This document shows, piece by piece, positions 36,762-44,838 of a stretch of DNA of 64,000 nucleotides. A program made the position numbers and the translations under genes. Numbering within the stretch: the stretch's first letter is position 1; every line of letters starts with the position of its first letter. This stretch comes from an uncultured Pelagibacteraceae bacterium. Its GTDB lineage: Bacteria; Pseudomonadota; Alphaproteobacteria; Pelagibacterales; Pelagibacteraceae. Under the pieces are notes generated by a model, which was not told where the DNA came from, did no database searches, and saw only the letters and a program-made list of their open reading frames with translations. The DNA lies in assembly GCA_902523515.1 (NCBI GenBank), contig CABYZT010000002.1:1-64000 (forward strand), written 5' to 3'.

Positions 36762-38295
36762 AACTTATTATATTACTACGCCTATATACTACCCATCAGC
36801 TAAGCCTCATATGGGCCATGCATATTCAAGTATTATTTCAGATTTTTTTGCAAGATTTAAATTAATTGATAATTACCAGGTTCATTTTCTAACTGGTACA
36901 GACGAGCATGGTTTAAAAATTCAAAGATCTGCAGAAAAAGCAGGGAAGGAGCCTCAAATATTTTGTGATCAAATTAGTCAAACATTTAGAAATCTTTCAG
37001 ATACTTTGAATTTATCAAATACTGATTTTATAAGAACTACTGAAACTAGACATAAAAAAACAGTTCAACATCTGTGGAATGAACTTGAGAAAAATGATGA
37101 TATATACTTATCAAATTATTCTGGATGGTACTCAATATCAGATGAAGCTTTTTATAATGAAGATGAAATTGAGGAAATTGATGGAAAAAAAATTGCTTTA
37201 TTGTCAAAATCTCCTGTTGAATGGATTGAAGAAGAGTCCTATTTTTTTAGACTTTCAAAGTGGGAAAAACCGTTATTAGATTATTACGAAGCTAATCCAG
37301 ATTTTATTTATCCAGAATCGAGAAAAAATGAAGTTATTAGTTTTGTTAAAAGTGGACTTAAAGATCTTTCAGTAAGTAGAAAAAGTTTTTCATGGGGAAT
37401 ACCTGTTCCAAATAACAAAAACCATGTAATATATGTTTGGCTAGATGCATTAACAAATTATTTAAGTGCATTAAATTATCCTAACACAGATGATGATTTG
37501 TTTAAAAAATTTTGGCCAGCTTCAATTCATTTGATTGGAAAAGATATACTTAGATTTCATGCTGTTTATTGGCCTGCTTTTTTATTAGCAGCAAAAATTG
37601 ATTTACCAAAGAGAGTCTATGGACATGGATGGATTTTGTCAGGTGAAGAAAAAATGTCTAAATCCAAAGGAAATATACTTGATCCATTAGAGATAATTAA
37701 AGAATATGGTTTAGATCCTTTAAGATATTATTTAATAAAAGAAGTTTCTTTTGGTAATGATGGGAATATATCTCAAGAAAGACTCGAAGATTGCATTAAT
37801 AGTGATTTAGCTAACAATTATGGAAATTTATGTCAGCGTGTAACTGCCTTTGCGATAAAAAATTGCGATGGAAAAATTCCATTAGAAGTTAAATTTAATG
37901 ATGAGGATTTATTAATACTAAATAAGTTTAAAGATAATTTAGATAATATCAGGTCTGAAATTGACAATCAAAATATTAATTTTTATATCGATTATATTGT
38001 TAATTCATTGTTTGAAGCTAACAAATATTTTAATGATCAAGAACCGTGGAAAAAGAAAGATGATATAATTAGATTAAATACTATTGTTTACACTACATTA
38101 GAAATCGTGAGAAAAATAAGTTTTTTGTTGTATCCAATTATTCCCGAATCATCTTTAAAAGCGTTAAAGATTTTTGATATTAAAGAAAAAGATATAAAAT
38201 TAGATGCAGTCTCAAATAATGACTATTTAACAAAAGGTAATAAATTAAATAAAATAGACATACTTTTTAAAAAAATAGAAAAAAAAAATGATTGA
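36754..38295 (+). CDS. metG: Methionyl-tRNA synthetase
   Basis: 513 residues, class I. The HIGH-type motif is HMGH (PSAKPHMGHAYS) and the KMSKS motif is EKMSKSKGN. The connective peptide has no cysteine pair, so this is the zinc-free form with GWYSISDEAFY typical of alphaproteobacteria. No C-terminal tRNA-binding extension is present. It sits between holB and tatD. Confidence 0.96.
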   Translation: MSKTYYITTPIYYPSAKPHMGHAYSSIISDFFARFKLIDNYQVHFLTGTDEHGLKIQRSAEKAGKEPQIFCDQISQTFRNLSDTLNLSNTDFIRTTETRHKKTVQHLWNELEKNDDIYLSNYSGWYSISDEAFYNEDEIEEIDGKKIALLSKSPVEWIEEESYFFRLSKWEKPLLDYYEANPDFIYPESRKNEVISFVKSGLKDLSVSRKSFSWGIPVPNNKNHVIYVWLDALTNYLSALNYPNTDDDLFKKFWPASIHLIGKDILRFHAVYWPAFLLAAKIDLPKRVYGHGWILSGEEKMSKSKGNILDPLEIIKEYGLDPLRYYLIKEVSFGNDGNISQERLEDCINSDLANNYGNLCQRVTAFAIKNCDGKIPLEVKFNDEDLLILNKFKDNLDNIRSEIDNQNINFYIDYIVNSLFEANKYFNDQEPWKKKDDIIRLNTIVYTTLEIVRKISFLLYPIIPESSLKALKIFDIKEKDIKLDAVSNNDYLTKGNKLNKIDILFKKIEKKND

Positions 38296-39049
38296 CTCAC
38301 ATTGCCATCTAGATCACGAACCATTATTAAGTGACCTCTCTAATGTAATAAAAAGATCAAAAGAAGTAGGTATCAAAAAATTATTAACCATATCAACCTC
38401 GTTTGAGAGTTTTTCTAGGGTAAAAGAATTAATTCATAAAGATGAGATGATTTATGGTACAATTGGTATTCATCCACATGAAAGCTCAACAAATATTATC
38501 ACTTCAAAACAAATCATTGAAAGTCTTAACGAAAATTCAAAAATAATTGGAATCGGAGAAACTGGTTTGGATTTTTATTATAATAATAGCGAAAAAGACA
38601 AACAGATATTAAGCTTTAAAGAACATATAGAAGCATCTATTAAAACTAATGTTCCATTGATTGTTCATTCAAGAGATGCCGAAAAAGAGACTTTTGAGAT
38701 ATTAAATGAATATAAAAATGAAAACCTAAAAATTTTAATGCATTGTTTTACTGGATCAAAAGAATTCTCTAAGAAACTAATGACTTTTAATTCATTCTTT
38801 TCAGCCAGTGGTATCATTACTTTTAAAAACTCATTAGATTTACAAGATACTTTCAAATCAATTCCATTGGATAATATTTTAATTGAGACTGATAGTCCTT
38901 TTTTAGCACCTGTTCCTAAAAGAGGAAAAAAAAATGAACCATCTTTTATAGATTTTACTGCTGCAAAATTAGCTGATATTAAAAATGTATCTAAAAATGA
39001 TCTTATAATAAAAACCACAGATAACTTTAATAAACTTTTTTTTAATTGA
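38288..39049 (+). CDS. tatD: TatD family metal-dependent deoxyribonuclease
   Basis: 253 residues. TIM-barrel hydrolase. Metal ligands are visible: HCH at DSHCHLDHE, E in GIGETGLDFYY, H in PLIVHSRDA, H in MHCFTGS, and D in LIETDSPFLAP. Family members act as 3'-5' exonucleases or D-aminoacyl-tRNA related hydrolases. It follows metG with an eight-base overlap. Confidence 0.92.
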   Translation: MIDSHCHLDHEPLLSDLSNVIKRSKEVGIKKLLTISTSFESFSRVKELIHKDEMIYGTIGIHPHESSTNIITSKQIIESLNENSKIIGIGETGLDFYYNNSEKDKQILSFKEHIEASIKTNVPLIVHSRDAEKETFEILNEYKNENLKILMHCFTGSKEFSKKLMTFNSFFSASGIITFKNSLDLQDTFKSIPLDNILIETDSPFLAPVPKRGKKNEPSFIDFTAAKLADIKNVSKNDLIIKTTDNFNKLFFN

Positions 39050-39054
39050 AATTA

Positions 39055-39825
39055 ATGAAATTTATTATTTTAGGATGTGGTAGTTCAATGGGTGTACCAA
39101 GACCAGATGGTTTCTTTGGAAATTGTGATCCCAATAATAAAAAAAATTTTAGGACAAGATGTTCAGCTTTAGTAAAAACCACAGATGAAAATATTCTTAT
39201 AGACACATCACCTGATCTAAGACAACAACTTCTAAAACATAAAGTAAAAAAAATTAATAAAGTATTATATTCTCATATGCATGGTGATCAAACTCATGGA
39301 ATAAATGATTTGAGATCTTTTTACATAAATAGTAGAAAACAAGTTGATGTATATGCTGATAAATATACTTCAAAATATCTAAAAAATACATTTTCTTATA
39401 TATTTAAAAGTAATTCCAAAGAATATCCCGCTACTTTGAAATTAAATAAATTGCCAAATAATGTAGTTACAACAAATAATAAAAAAAAAGTAAGTATTAG
39501 ATCCATTATGGTTGAACATGGAAAGGTAAAATCAAATTGTTTCATTATAAATAAAAAACTAGCCTATATTAGTGATGTAAGTAAAATTTATACCAAAGAT
39601 TTTAAATATTTTAAAAATCTTCAGTATTTAATCATTGATTGCTTGTGGTATGATTTTCATCCATCACATTTTAATTTAGAAACGTCTTTGTCAGTAGTAA
39701 AACAATTTAAACCTAAAAAAGCTATTTTTACAAATTTATCTCCAGTCTTAGATTACGAGGAACTTAAAAAAAAGTTACCTAAAAATGTTATTCCAGCACA
39801 TGATGGTTTAACTATAAATTTATAA
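39055..39825 (+). CDS. Metallo-beta-lactamase fold hydrolase (PhnP-like) with altered metal site
   Basis: 256 residues from the ATG at 39055, five bases after tatD. GCGSSMGVPRPDG and NILIDTSPDLRQQLL mark the subgroup that follows tatD in alphaproteobacteria. The usual HxHxDH motif is H74-M-H76-G-D78-Q79, with Gln instead of the last His. The late TNMH-type motif is TNLS (S229), again lacking the His. Both missing residues normally bind the second metal, so a one-metal or inactive site is possible. Substrate unknown; phosphodiester cleavage is the likely reaction class. Confidence 0.88.
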   Translation: MKFIILGCGSSMGVPRPDGFFGNCDPNNKKNFRTRCSALVKTTDENILIDTSPDLRQQLLKHKVKKINKVLYSHMHGDQTHGINDLRSFYINSRKQVDVYADKYTSKYLKNTFSYIFKSNSKEYPATLKLNKLPNNVVTTNNKKKVSIRSIMVEHGKVKSNCFIINKKLAYISDVSKIYTKDFKYFKNLQYLIIDCLWYDFHPSHFNLETSLSVVKQFKPKKAIFTNLSPVLDYEELKKKLPKNVIPAHDGLTINL

Positions 39826-40362
39826 AATATTTTCTATAGCTTTAATTATCTTTTTTGACATAGGTTTTGTCATTGATGCAAATGTATCTTCTACCTTGCC
39901 TTCTTTGTTGATTAGAATTTTATGAAAATTCCATTTAGGAACAGCTGATTTTCCATGGTTTTTCTTTGCCCATTTGAAAATCTCATGAGCATCGTTACCT
40001 TTTACTTTTGTTATAGTTGTTAAAGGAAAATTAATATTAAAATTTACTTCACAAAATTCTTTTATATCTGTATTGGTCTTTTTCTCTTGATTAAATGAAT
40101 TTGATGGAACTCCAAGAACAATCAAGCCTTTTTCTTTGTATAAATCCCACAATTCCTGTAATTCATCATATTGTTTAGTAAACCCACAATAACTTGCTGT
40201 ATTAACAACTAAAATAACTTTATTTTTGTAATCTTTAAAATTAATTGTCTCACCAGTTATACTCTCTATACTGAGGTCATAAATTTTTTTTTCATAGTTT
40301 GCACTAGCTGAGGTTTTAAAAAAAAACATAATTATAGAAAATAAAAATATTACTTTTCTCAT
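39820..40362 (-). CDS. Glutathione peroxidase, cysteine type, exported
   Basis: 180 residues with a signal peptide (about 1-21, ending SASA). The catalytic residue is Cys59 in VNTASYCGFTKQY, so there is no selenocysteine. Gln in SNSFNQE and Trp-Asn in VPKWNFHKIL complete the tetrad. EFCEVNF may supply the resolving Cys. It reduces hydroperoxides, probably in the periplasm and with thioredoxin-like donors. It overlaps nhaA by four bases, and its end overlaps the convergent hydrolase gene by six. Confidence 0.92.
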   Translation of the reverse strand: MRKVIFLFSIIMFFFKTSASANYEKKIYDLSIESITGETINFKDYKNKVILVVNTASYCGFTKQYDELQELWDLYKEKGLIVLGVPSNSFNQEKKTNTDIKEFCEVNFNINFPLTTITKVKGNDAHEIFKWAKKNHGKSAVPKWNFHKILINKEGKVEDTFASMTKPMSKKIIKAIENIL

Positions 40363-41540
40363 TTACTCGGTTTGTTGGGAGTAAGTAATATCAAAAAATA
40401 ACCAAATAAAGTGGATAACAATGACCCAGTTAATACACCTATTTTTACACCATCCATATATTGCATATTTTCTGCAAAAGCTAAGTTTCCAACAAATAAA
40501 CTCATTGTAAAACCAATCCCAGTAAGTACACCTACACCATAAAAATTGTACCAACTTGTATCATTTGGCATTTGAGCTACTTTTAATTTTATTGACGTAT
40601 AAGAAAATATAAAAACTCCTAGTTGTTTACCAAGGAACAGTCCTAGCACTATACCTAAAGGGACTTTATCTAATAATGACGCAAAAGATAAACCTTCTAA
40701 AGATACTCCCGCGTTAGCAAATGCGAATAATGGCATTATTCCAAAAGCAACATACGGACTAATTGCATGTTCTATTTTAATCAATAGTGAAAAATCTTTT
40801 TCTTTTTTTCTATGAGGAATTGTCATGGCTAACAAGACACCAGCGATAGTAGCGTGTATTCCTGAGTTATGCGTAAAATCCCAAAGGAAAAGACCTACAA
40901 CTAAGTAAGGTAGAAACTTTTTAATATTAAATTTGTTAATTAATAATAAAACAACAAAAGCTAGCAACATTAAGGTTAAATATTTAACACTCAAATCTCC
41001 AGAGTAGAACAGGGCAATAATTACTATTGCTCCTAAATCATCAATTATAGCTAATGCAGTTAAAAATACTTTTAATGATAAAGGAACTCTTTTTCCTAAC
41101 AAAGATAAAACTCCTAATGAAAATGCAATGTCTGTAGCTGATGGAATTGCCCATCCATTTAAAGTTTCGCTATCACCTAAATTTATAAAAACATAAAACA
41201 GTGCAGGAACTAACATTCCTCCTACAGCAGCAATTATAGGCAATAAAGCTTGTTTAATATTAGAAAGTTCACCTTGTAAAAATTCTCTTTTAATTTCTAA
41301 AGTAACAAAGAAAAAGAAAATTGCCATTAATGCATCATTGATCCAATGCAATACTGATAATTTTAATCCAAAGTTATTAATACCTATGAATAAATACTTA
41401 TTTAGAGTAGTAAAATATAAATCTGCTAGTCCAGAATTGCTTATAAATAATGCAATTATTGCAGCAAACAACAATACAAGTCCACTTGCAGCTTCTAATT
41501 TAAAAAACCATCTAAAAGGCTTAGAAATATAATTAATCAT
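40359..41540 (-). CDS. nhaA: Na+/H+ antiporter NhaA
   Basis: 393 residues with about 12 membrane helices. The ion-binding Asp pair is in LTALAIIDDLGAIVIIALFYS, and NGWAIPSATDIAFSLGVLSLLG is the other signature. It exports Na+ in exchange for protons, fitting a marine cell. It lies six bases from the zinc-ribbon protein and overlaps the peroxidase gene. Confidence 0.96.
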   Translation of the reverse strand: MINYISKPFRWFFKLEAASGLVLLFAAIIALFISNSGLADLYFTTLNKYLFIGINNFGLKLSVLHWINDALMAIFFFFVTLEIKREFLQGELSNIKQALLPIIAAVGGMLVPALFYVFINLGDSETLNGWAIPSATDIAFSLGVLSLLGKRVPLSLKVFLTALAIIDDLGAIVIIALFYSGDLSVKYLTLMLLAFVVLLLINKFNIKKFLPYLVVGLFLWDFTHNSGIHATIAGVLLAMTIPHRKKEKDFSLLIKIEHAISPYVAFGIMPLFAFANAGVSLEGLSFASLLDKVPLGIVLGLFLGKQLGVFIFSYTSIKLKVAQMPNDTSWYNFYGVGVLTGIGFTMSLFVGNLAFAENMQYMDGVKIGVLTGSLLSTLFGYFLILLTPNKPSK

Positions 41541-41546
41541 AAAAAA

Positions 41547-42038
41547 TTAAATTAGGTCTATAATAAATAGTTTTATATCTTGCAATGTTTCAAAAAGGTT
41601 AAATAGTATAATTTCTAATCCTGGAAAAACATTAATAAGTGGAGTTTTAAGAGTATCTAGCAAAATAACTAGTGCTACAGATGAAATAATAAATACTATC
41701 AAATAAGAAAAAAATTTAGATCCTTTATTTTCATTTTTTAATTTTTTAACCTTGTTTGGAATTTCTTTTGATGTTTTGTTTTTTTTTTCAGGTTCTATTA
41801 TTTTTTCTTTCTGTAGGTTTTTGCTAAATTCTAAATTTTTGTCATTTGTTTTAATAGCTGGTTCTATTTTGTTTTCAGATATATTTTCATTTAATGTTAA
41901 TGGTGCTTCGATTTCATTTTTTGGTTTGTAAAACCAGACTCTTTCACACGACCCACATTGTAGTTCTCGCCCTTCTTGCGGTATTAATGAACTATCAATT
42001 TTGAATTGTTTCTTTTCGCAAGGGCAAGTAATAATCAT
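41547..42038 (-). CDS. Zinc-ribbon domain membrane protein
   Basis: 163 residues. The N-terminus is an MJ0042-type zinc ribbon, ITCPCEKKQF ... QCGSCERVWFYKP, but the first cysteine pair is spaced CxC rather than CxxC. A long Lys/Glu-rich linker (about 40-105) leads to one membrane helix (about 108-125, FFSYLIVFIISSVALVILL). Such proteins are common in alphaproteobacteria, function unknown. It is read leftward before nhaA. Confidence 0.8.
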   Translation of the reverse strand: MIITCPCEKKQFKIDSSLIPQEGRELQCGSCERVWFYKPKNEIEAPLTLNENISENKIEPAIKTNDKNLEFSKNLQKEKIIEPEKKNKTSKEIPNKVKKLKNENKGSKFFSYLIVFIISSVALVILLDTLKTPLINVFPGLEIILFNLFETLQDIKLFIIDLI

Positions 42039-42095
42039 GCTTCGTTATATAACAGATTTTACTCAAATTTCTTTTAATTTTGCAATCTTTATACA

Positions 42096-42123
42096 TTGAA
42101 ATTATCAATAACTGCTGTATTAG
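42096..42123 (+). promoter_or_regulatory. Putative promoter of tRNA-Pro
   Basis: TTGAAA (42096-42101), a 16-base spacer and TATTAG (42118-42123), ending nine bases before the mature tRNA. The predicted transcript would also cover the NDUFS4-like gene that starts six bases after the tRNA. Confidence 0.4.
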
Positions 42124-42132
42124 TACTCGGAT

Positions 42133-42209
<77 letters not shown>

Positions 42210-42215
42210 TCATTT

Positions 42216-42497
42216 ATGAAAAAAGCTATTATTTACATTCCAAATAAAAATCCAATGCAATCAGGATTAGCAAAAAGTGATAAATGGATTTTAGAATTTA
42301 AAACAAAAGATCCAACAAAAAACCCTTTGATGGGTTGGGAAAGTTCATCTGATACTTATACAGAACTAAAATTAGAATTTTCATCAAAGGAGCTAGCAAT
42401 CAATTACGCAAAGAAGAAAAAAATTGATTTTGAGTTAATTGAACCAAGAAAAAGAAAAACTGTAAAGAAATCATACGCAGATAATTTTTTAAAATAA
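42216..42497 (+). CDS. NDUFS4-like respiratory complex I accessory subunit
   Basis: 93 residues matching the ETC complex I conserved region (mitochondrial NDUFS4, 18 kDa). The core NPMQSGLAKSDKWILEF ... NPLMGWESSSDT is diagnostic, and the basic C-terminus is normal. It is an accessory subunit of the proton-pumping NADH dehydrogenase that alphaproteobacteria share with mitochondria. It follows tRNA-Pro by six bases, so it may be released from a tRNA precursor. Confidence 0.9.
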   Translation: MKKAIIYIPNKNPMQSGLAKSDKWILEFKTKDPTKNPLMGWESSSDTYTELKLEFSSKELAINYAKKKKIDFELIEPRKRKTVKKSYADNFLK

Positions 42498-42500
42498 TAA

Positions 42501-43493
42501 ATGTTTAGATTTTTCACTCAAAAAAGTTGGTTTCTATGGTCATGGATTGGTTCAGCTATCATTTTATCTTCGCTTTGGATTCAAGTTAAAATTGATGTAA
42601 AAATAAATGAATGGTTTGGTGAATTTTATGATATGATCCAAAAAGCCTTAGGTGCTCCAAACTCAATCACTATAGAGGAGTACTGGGCAAGCTTAATATC
42701 ATTTATAACTTTAGCTGCTATGTATGTTGGTGTAGCTGTAGTAGTAAGTTTTTTTACTTCGCATTATTTATTTAGATGGAGAACCGCTATGGTTGAGTGG
42801 TATCACAGTGTTTACGATAAGGCTCGAAAAATTGAAGGTGCAGCGCAAAGAGTTCAAGAGGATACTATTAAGTTTTCTAGAATAATGGAGTCTCTTGGTA
42901 CCAGCCTAATTGAAGCTTTAATGATACTCGTTGAGTTTATGCCTATCTTATTTGGATTAAGTATAGGAATACCAATATTCTTTTTTGGTGATTGGGATTA
43001 CGGTTTAATAGTCGGTGCTTTAATTTGGTCAGTTGGAGGGACAATATTTTTAATTTTACTTGGTTTAATTCTAAGATTAGTAGGTGTTGAATACGATCTA
43101 CAAAAGAAAGAGGCAGCCTATAGAAAGATACTTGTTATTGCAGAAGATGACGGAACTATAAGACCAAAAACGATAGAAGAATTATTTGATGGAGTTAGAA
43201 GCATTCATTTTTTAAGTTATATAAGATATTTGTATTTTAATATTGGAAGAATAGCTTATTTACAGGCTAATGTTTTGTCAGCGTATGTTTTTTTAGCACC
43301 TGCCATAGTAGCTGGTGCAGTGACTCTTGGAGTTATGCAGCAAATCATAAGAGCATTTGGTAGAGTAGAAGGGTCAATGCAATACATATTGAAAGCTTGG
43401 CCAACTATTATAGAACTTGCTAGTGTATATAAACGTTTAAGGGAATTTGAATCTAAAATAAATCAAGAAGATTTAATTGATGAAAAAGTTTAA
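42501..43493 (+). CDS. SbmA/BacA-like peptide transporter
   Basis: 330 residues with six to seven hydrophobic helices. The stretch SHYLFRWRTAMVEWYHSVYDKAR and RIEGAAQRVQEDT-type text (KIEGAAQRVQEDTIKFSRIMESLG) are signatures of SbmA/BacA, proton-driven importers of peptides. It is shorter than E. coli SbmA (about 406) at the C-terminus. It lacks a nucleotide-binding domain. The glpX start overlaps by one base (TAATG). Peptide import is inferred from the family. Confidence 0.85.
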   Translation: MFRFFTQKSWFLWSWIGSAIILSSLWIQVKIDVKINEWFGEFYDMIQKALGAPNSITIEEYWASLISFITLAAMYVGVAVVVSFFTSHYLFRWRTAMVEWYHSVYDKARKIEGAAQRVQEDTIKFSRIMESLGTSLIEALMILVEFMPILFGLSIGIPIFFFGDWDYGLIVGALIWSVGGTIFLILLGLILRLVGVEYDLQKKEAAYRKILVIAEDDGTIRPKTIEELFDGVRSIHFLSYIRYLYFNIGRIAYLQANVLSAYVFLAPAIVAGAVTLGVMQQIIRAFGRVEGSMQYILKAWPTIIELASVYKRLREFESKINQEDLIDEKV

Positions 43494-44440
43494 TGGCAAT
43501 TGATAAAAAATTAATTGATCAATTTATAAATGTTACTTCAAAAGCAGCTTTAGAAGCTTCATATTTAGTCGGAAAAAAAGATAAAATTGCTGCAGATAAA
43601 GCTGCTGTTGACTCCATGAGAAGTGAATTAAATAAAATGAATATTCAAGGCGAGATAGTAATAGGTGAAGGTGAACTAGACGAGGCTCCTATGTTGTATA
43701 TCGGTGAAATATTAGGCAATAATAGCAATGGTCCAGAATTCGATGTAGCTGTTGATCCGTTGGAAGGGACTAATTTTGCAGCTAACGATTTACCTGGTGC
43801 TCTATCTGTAATTGCTATTGCTGAAAAAAATAATTTGTTTAAGGCTCCTGAAACATATATGGAAAAAATCTCTACCAGAGTTAATGAAAAAAATGTTATT
43901 GATTTAGATTATACAGTAAAAAAAAATATTTCTAATTTAAGTGATTATTTAAATAAGAATCCAGAAAATTTAACTGCATGTATTTTAGACAGACCAAGAC
44001 ATAAAGAAATTATAGATGAGTTAAACAAATTAAAAGTAAATCTAAAATTAATTTCTGATGGTGATGTTTCAGGTGCTTTACTAGTTACCGAACAAAAATA
44101 TAATGTTGATATTTTTTTAGGCACTGGAGGTGGTCCAGAAGGTGTTCTTGCTGCAGCTGCTTTGGACGCATTTAATTGTAATTTCCAAGGTAGGTTTTTG
44201 TTTAAAACAGAAAAGGATAAAGCAAGAGCAAAAAAAATGGGAATAAATGATTTAAGAAAAAAATATGAATTAAATGAAATTGTCACAGGTGATTCTATGT
44301 TTTGTGCTACTGGAATTACTTCTGGCGATTTGGTAACTGGTATAGAAATACAAGGTAATGATTTCGTTTCAGAGACATTAGTGACTCATAAATCTTCAGG
44401 TCTTAAAAAGGTAATAAAACTAAAACAAAATTTAAAATGA
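43493..44440 (+). CDS. glpX: Class II fructose-1,6-bisphosphatase
   Basis: 315 residues. It hydrolyses fructose-1,6-bisphosphate in gluconeogenesis. Metal and substrate motifs are visible: VIGEGELDEAPMLYIGE, VDPLEGTNFAANDLPGALSVIA and LGTGGGPEGVLAAAALDA. Length is typical of GlpX. It overlaps the SbmA-like gene by one base and is followed by tRNA-Glu 44 bases later. Confidence 0.95.
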   Translation: MAIDKKLIDQFINVTSKAALEASYLVGKKDKIAADKAAVDSMRSELNKMNIQGEIVIGEGELDEAPMLYIGEILGNNSNGPEFDVAVDPLEGTNFAANDLPGALSVIAIAEKNNLFKAPETYMEKISTRVNEKNVIDLDYTVKKNISNLSDYLNKNPENLTACILDRPRHKEIIDELNKLKVNLKLISDGDVSGALLVTEQKYNVDIFLGTGGGPEGVLAAAALDAFNCNFQGRFLFKTEKDKARAKKMGINDLRKKYELNEIVTGDSMFCATGITSGDLVTGIEIQGNDFVSETLVTHKSSGLKKVIKLKQNLK

Positions 44441-44484
44441 TATGCTTGATTAATTGTTTAATTTACAATAAAAAGCAGCAATTC

Positions 44485-44559
44485 GGTCCCTTCGTCTATC
44501 GGTTAGGACACGTGGTTTTCATCCTCGAAAGAGGGGTTCGATTCCCCTAGGGACCGCCA
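44485..44559 (+). tRNA. tRNA-Glu (anticodon UUC)
   Basis: 75 bases. The acceptor GGTCCCT pairs with AGGGACC, the D arm has the GTC/GAC stem usual in tRNA-Glu, and the loop TTTTCAT gives anticodon TTC. The anticodon stem CGTGG/CCTCG has a T-T mismatch at its middle pair. T arm AGGGG/CCCCT, encoded CCA. Confidence 0.95.
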
Positions 44560-44577
44560 TAAATTAGATAACCTTTC

Positions 44578-44838
44578 ATGGTTTATTACGTATATTTGAT
44601 TAAAACTTTAGATGGCTATTCGGACAAAACATACGTTGGATACACTAATAATTTAAAAAAAAGGTTAAATAAGCATAATTCAAATTTAGGTGCTAAGTCA
44701 ACTAAAGGGTATAAATGGGAAATTATTTACAATAAAAAATTTTACTCAAAATCAAAAGCACTTTCATTTGAATATAAGCTAAAAAAGGATAGAAAAGAAA
44801 GATTGAGATTATTATATGAACATAAAAAAAAATCTTAA
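44578..44838 (+). CDS. Small GIY-YIG domain protein
   Basis: 86 residues, a single GIY-YIG nuclease domain: YYVYLIKTLDG and TYVGYTNNLKKRLNKHN form the two halves, followed by YKWEIIYNKKFYSKSKALSFEYKLKK with the metal-binding Glu. Such small proteins of the UPF0213 type are common in bacteria, and their nuclease role is unproven. It begins 18 bases after tRNA-Glu and overlaps the glycosyltransferase gene by 23 bases. Confidence 0.9.
   Translation: MVYYVYLIKTLDGYSDKTYVGYTNNLKKRLNKHNSNLGAKSTKGYKWEIIYNKKFYSKSKALSFEYKLKKDRKERLRLLYEHKKKS

Noticed and set aside
39820-40362. Selenocysteine in the glutathione peroxidase
   Set aside because: The catalytic codon is a Cys codon (tgt), with no in-frame TGA.
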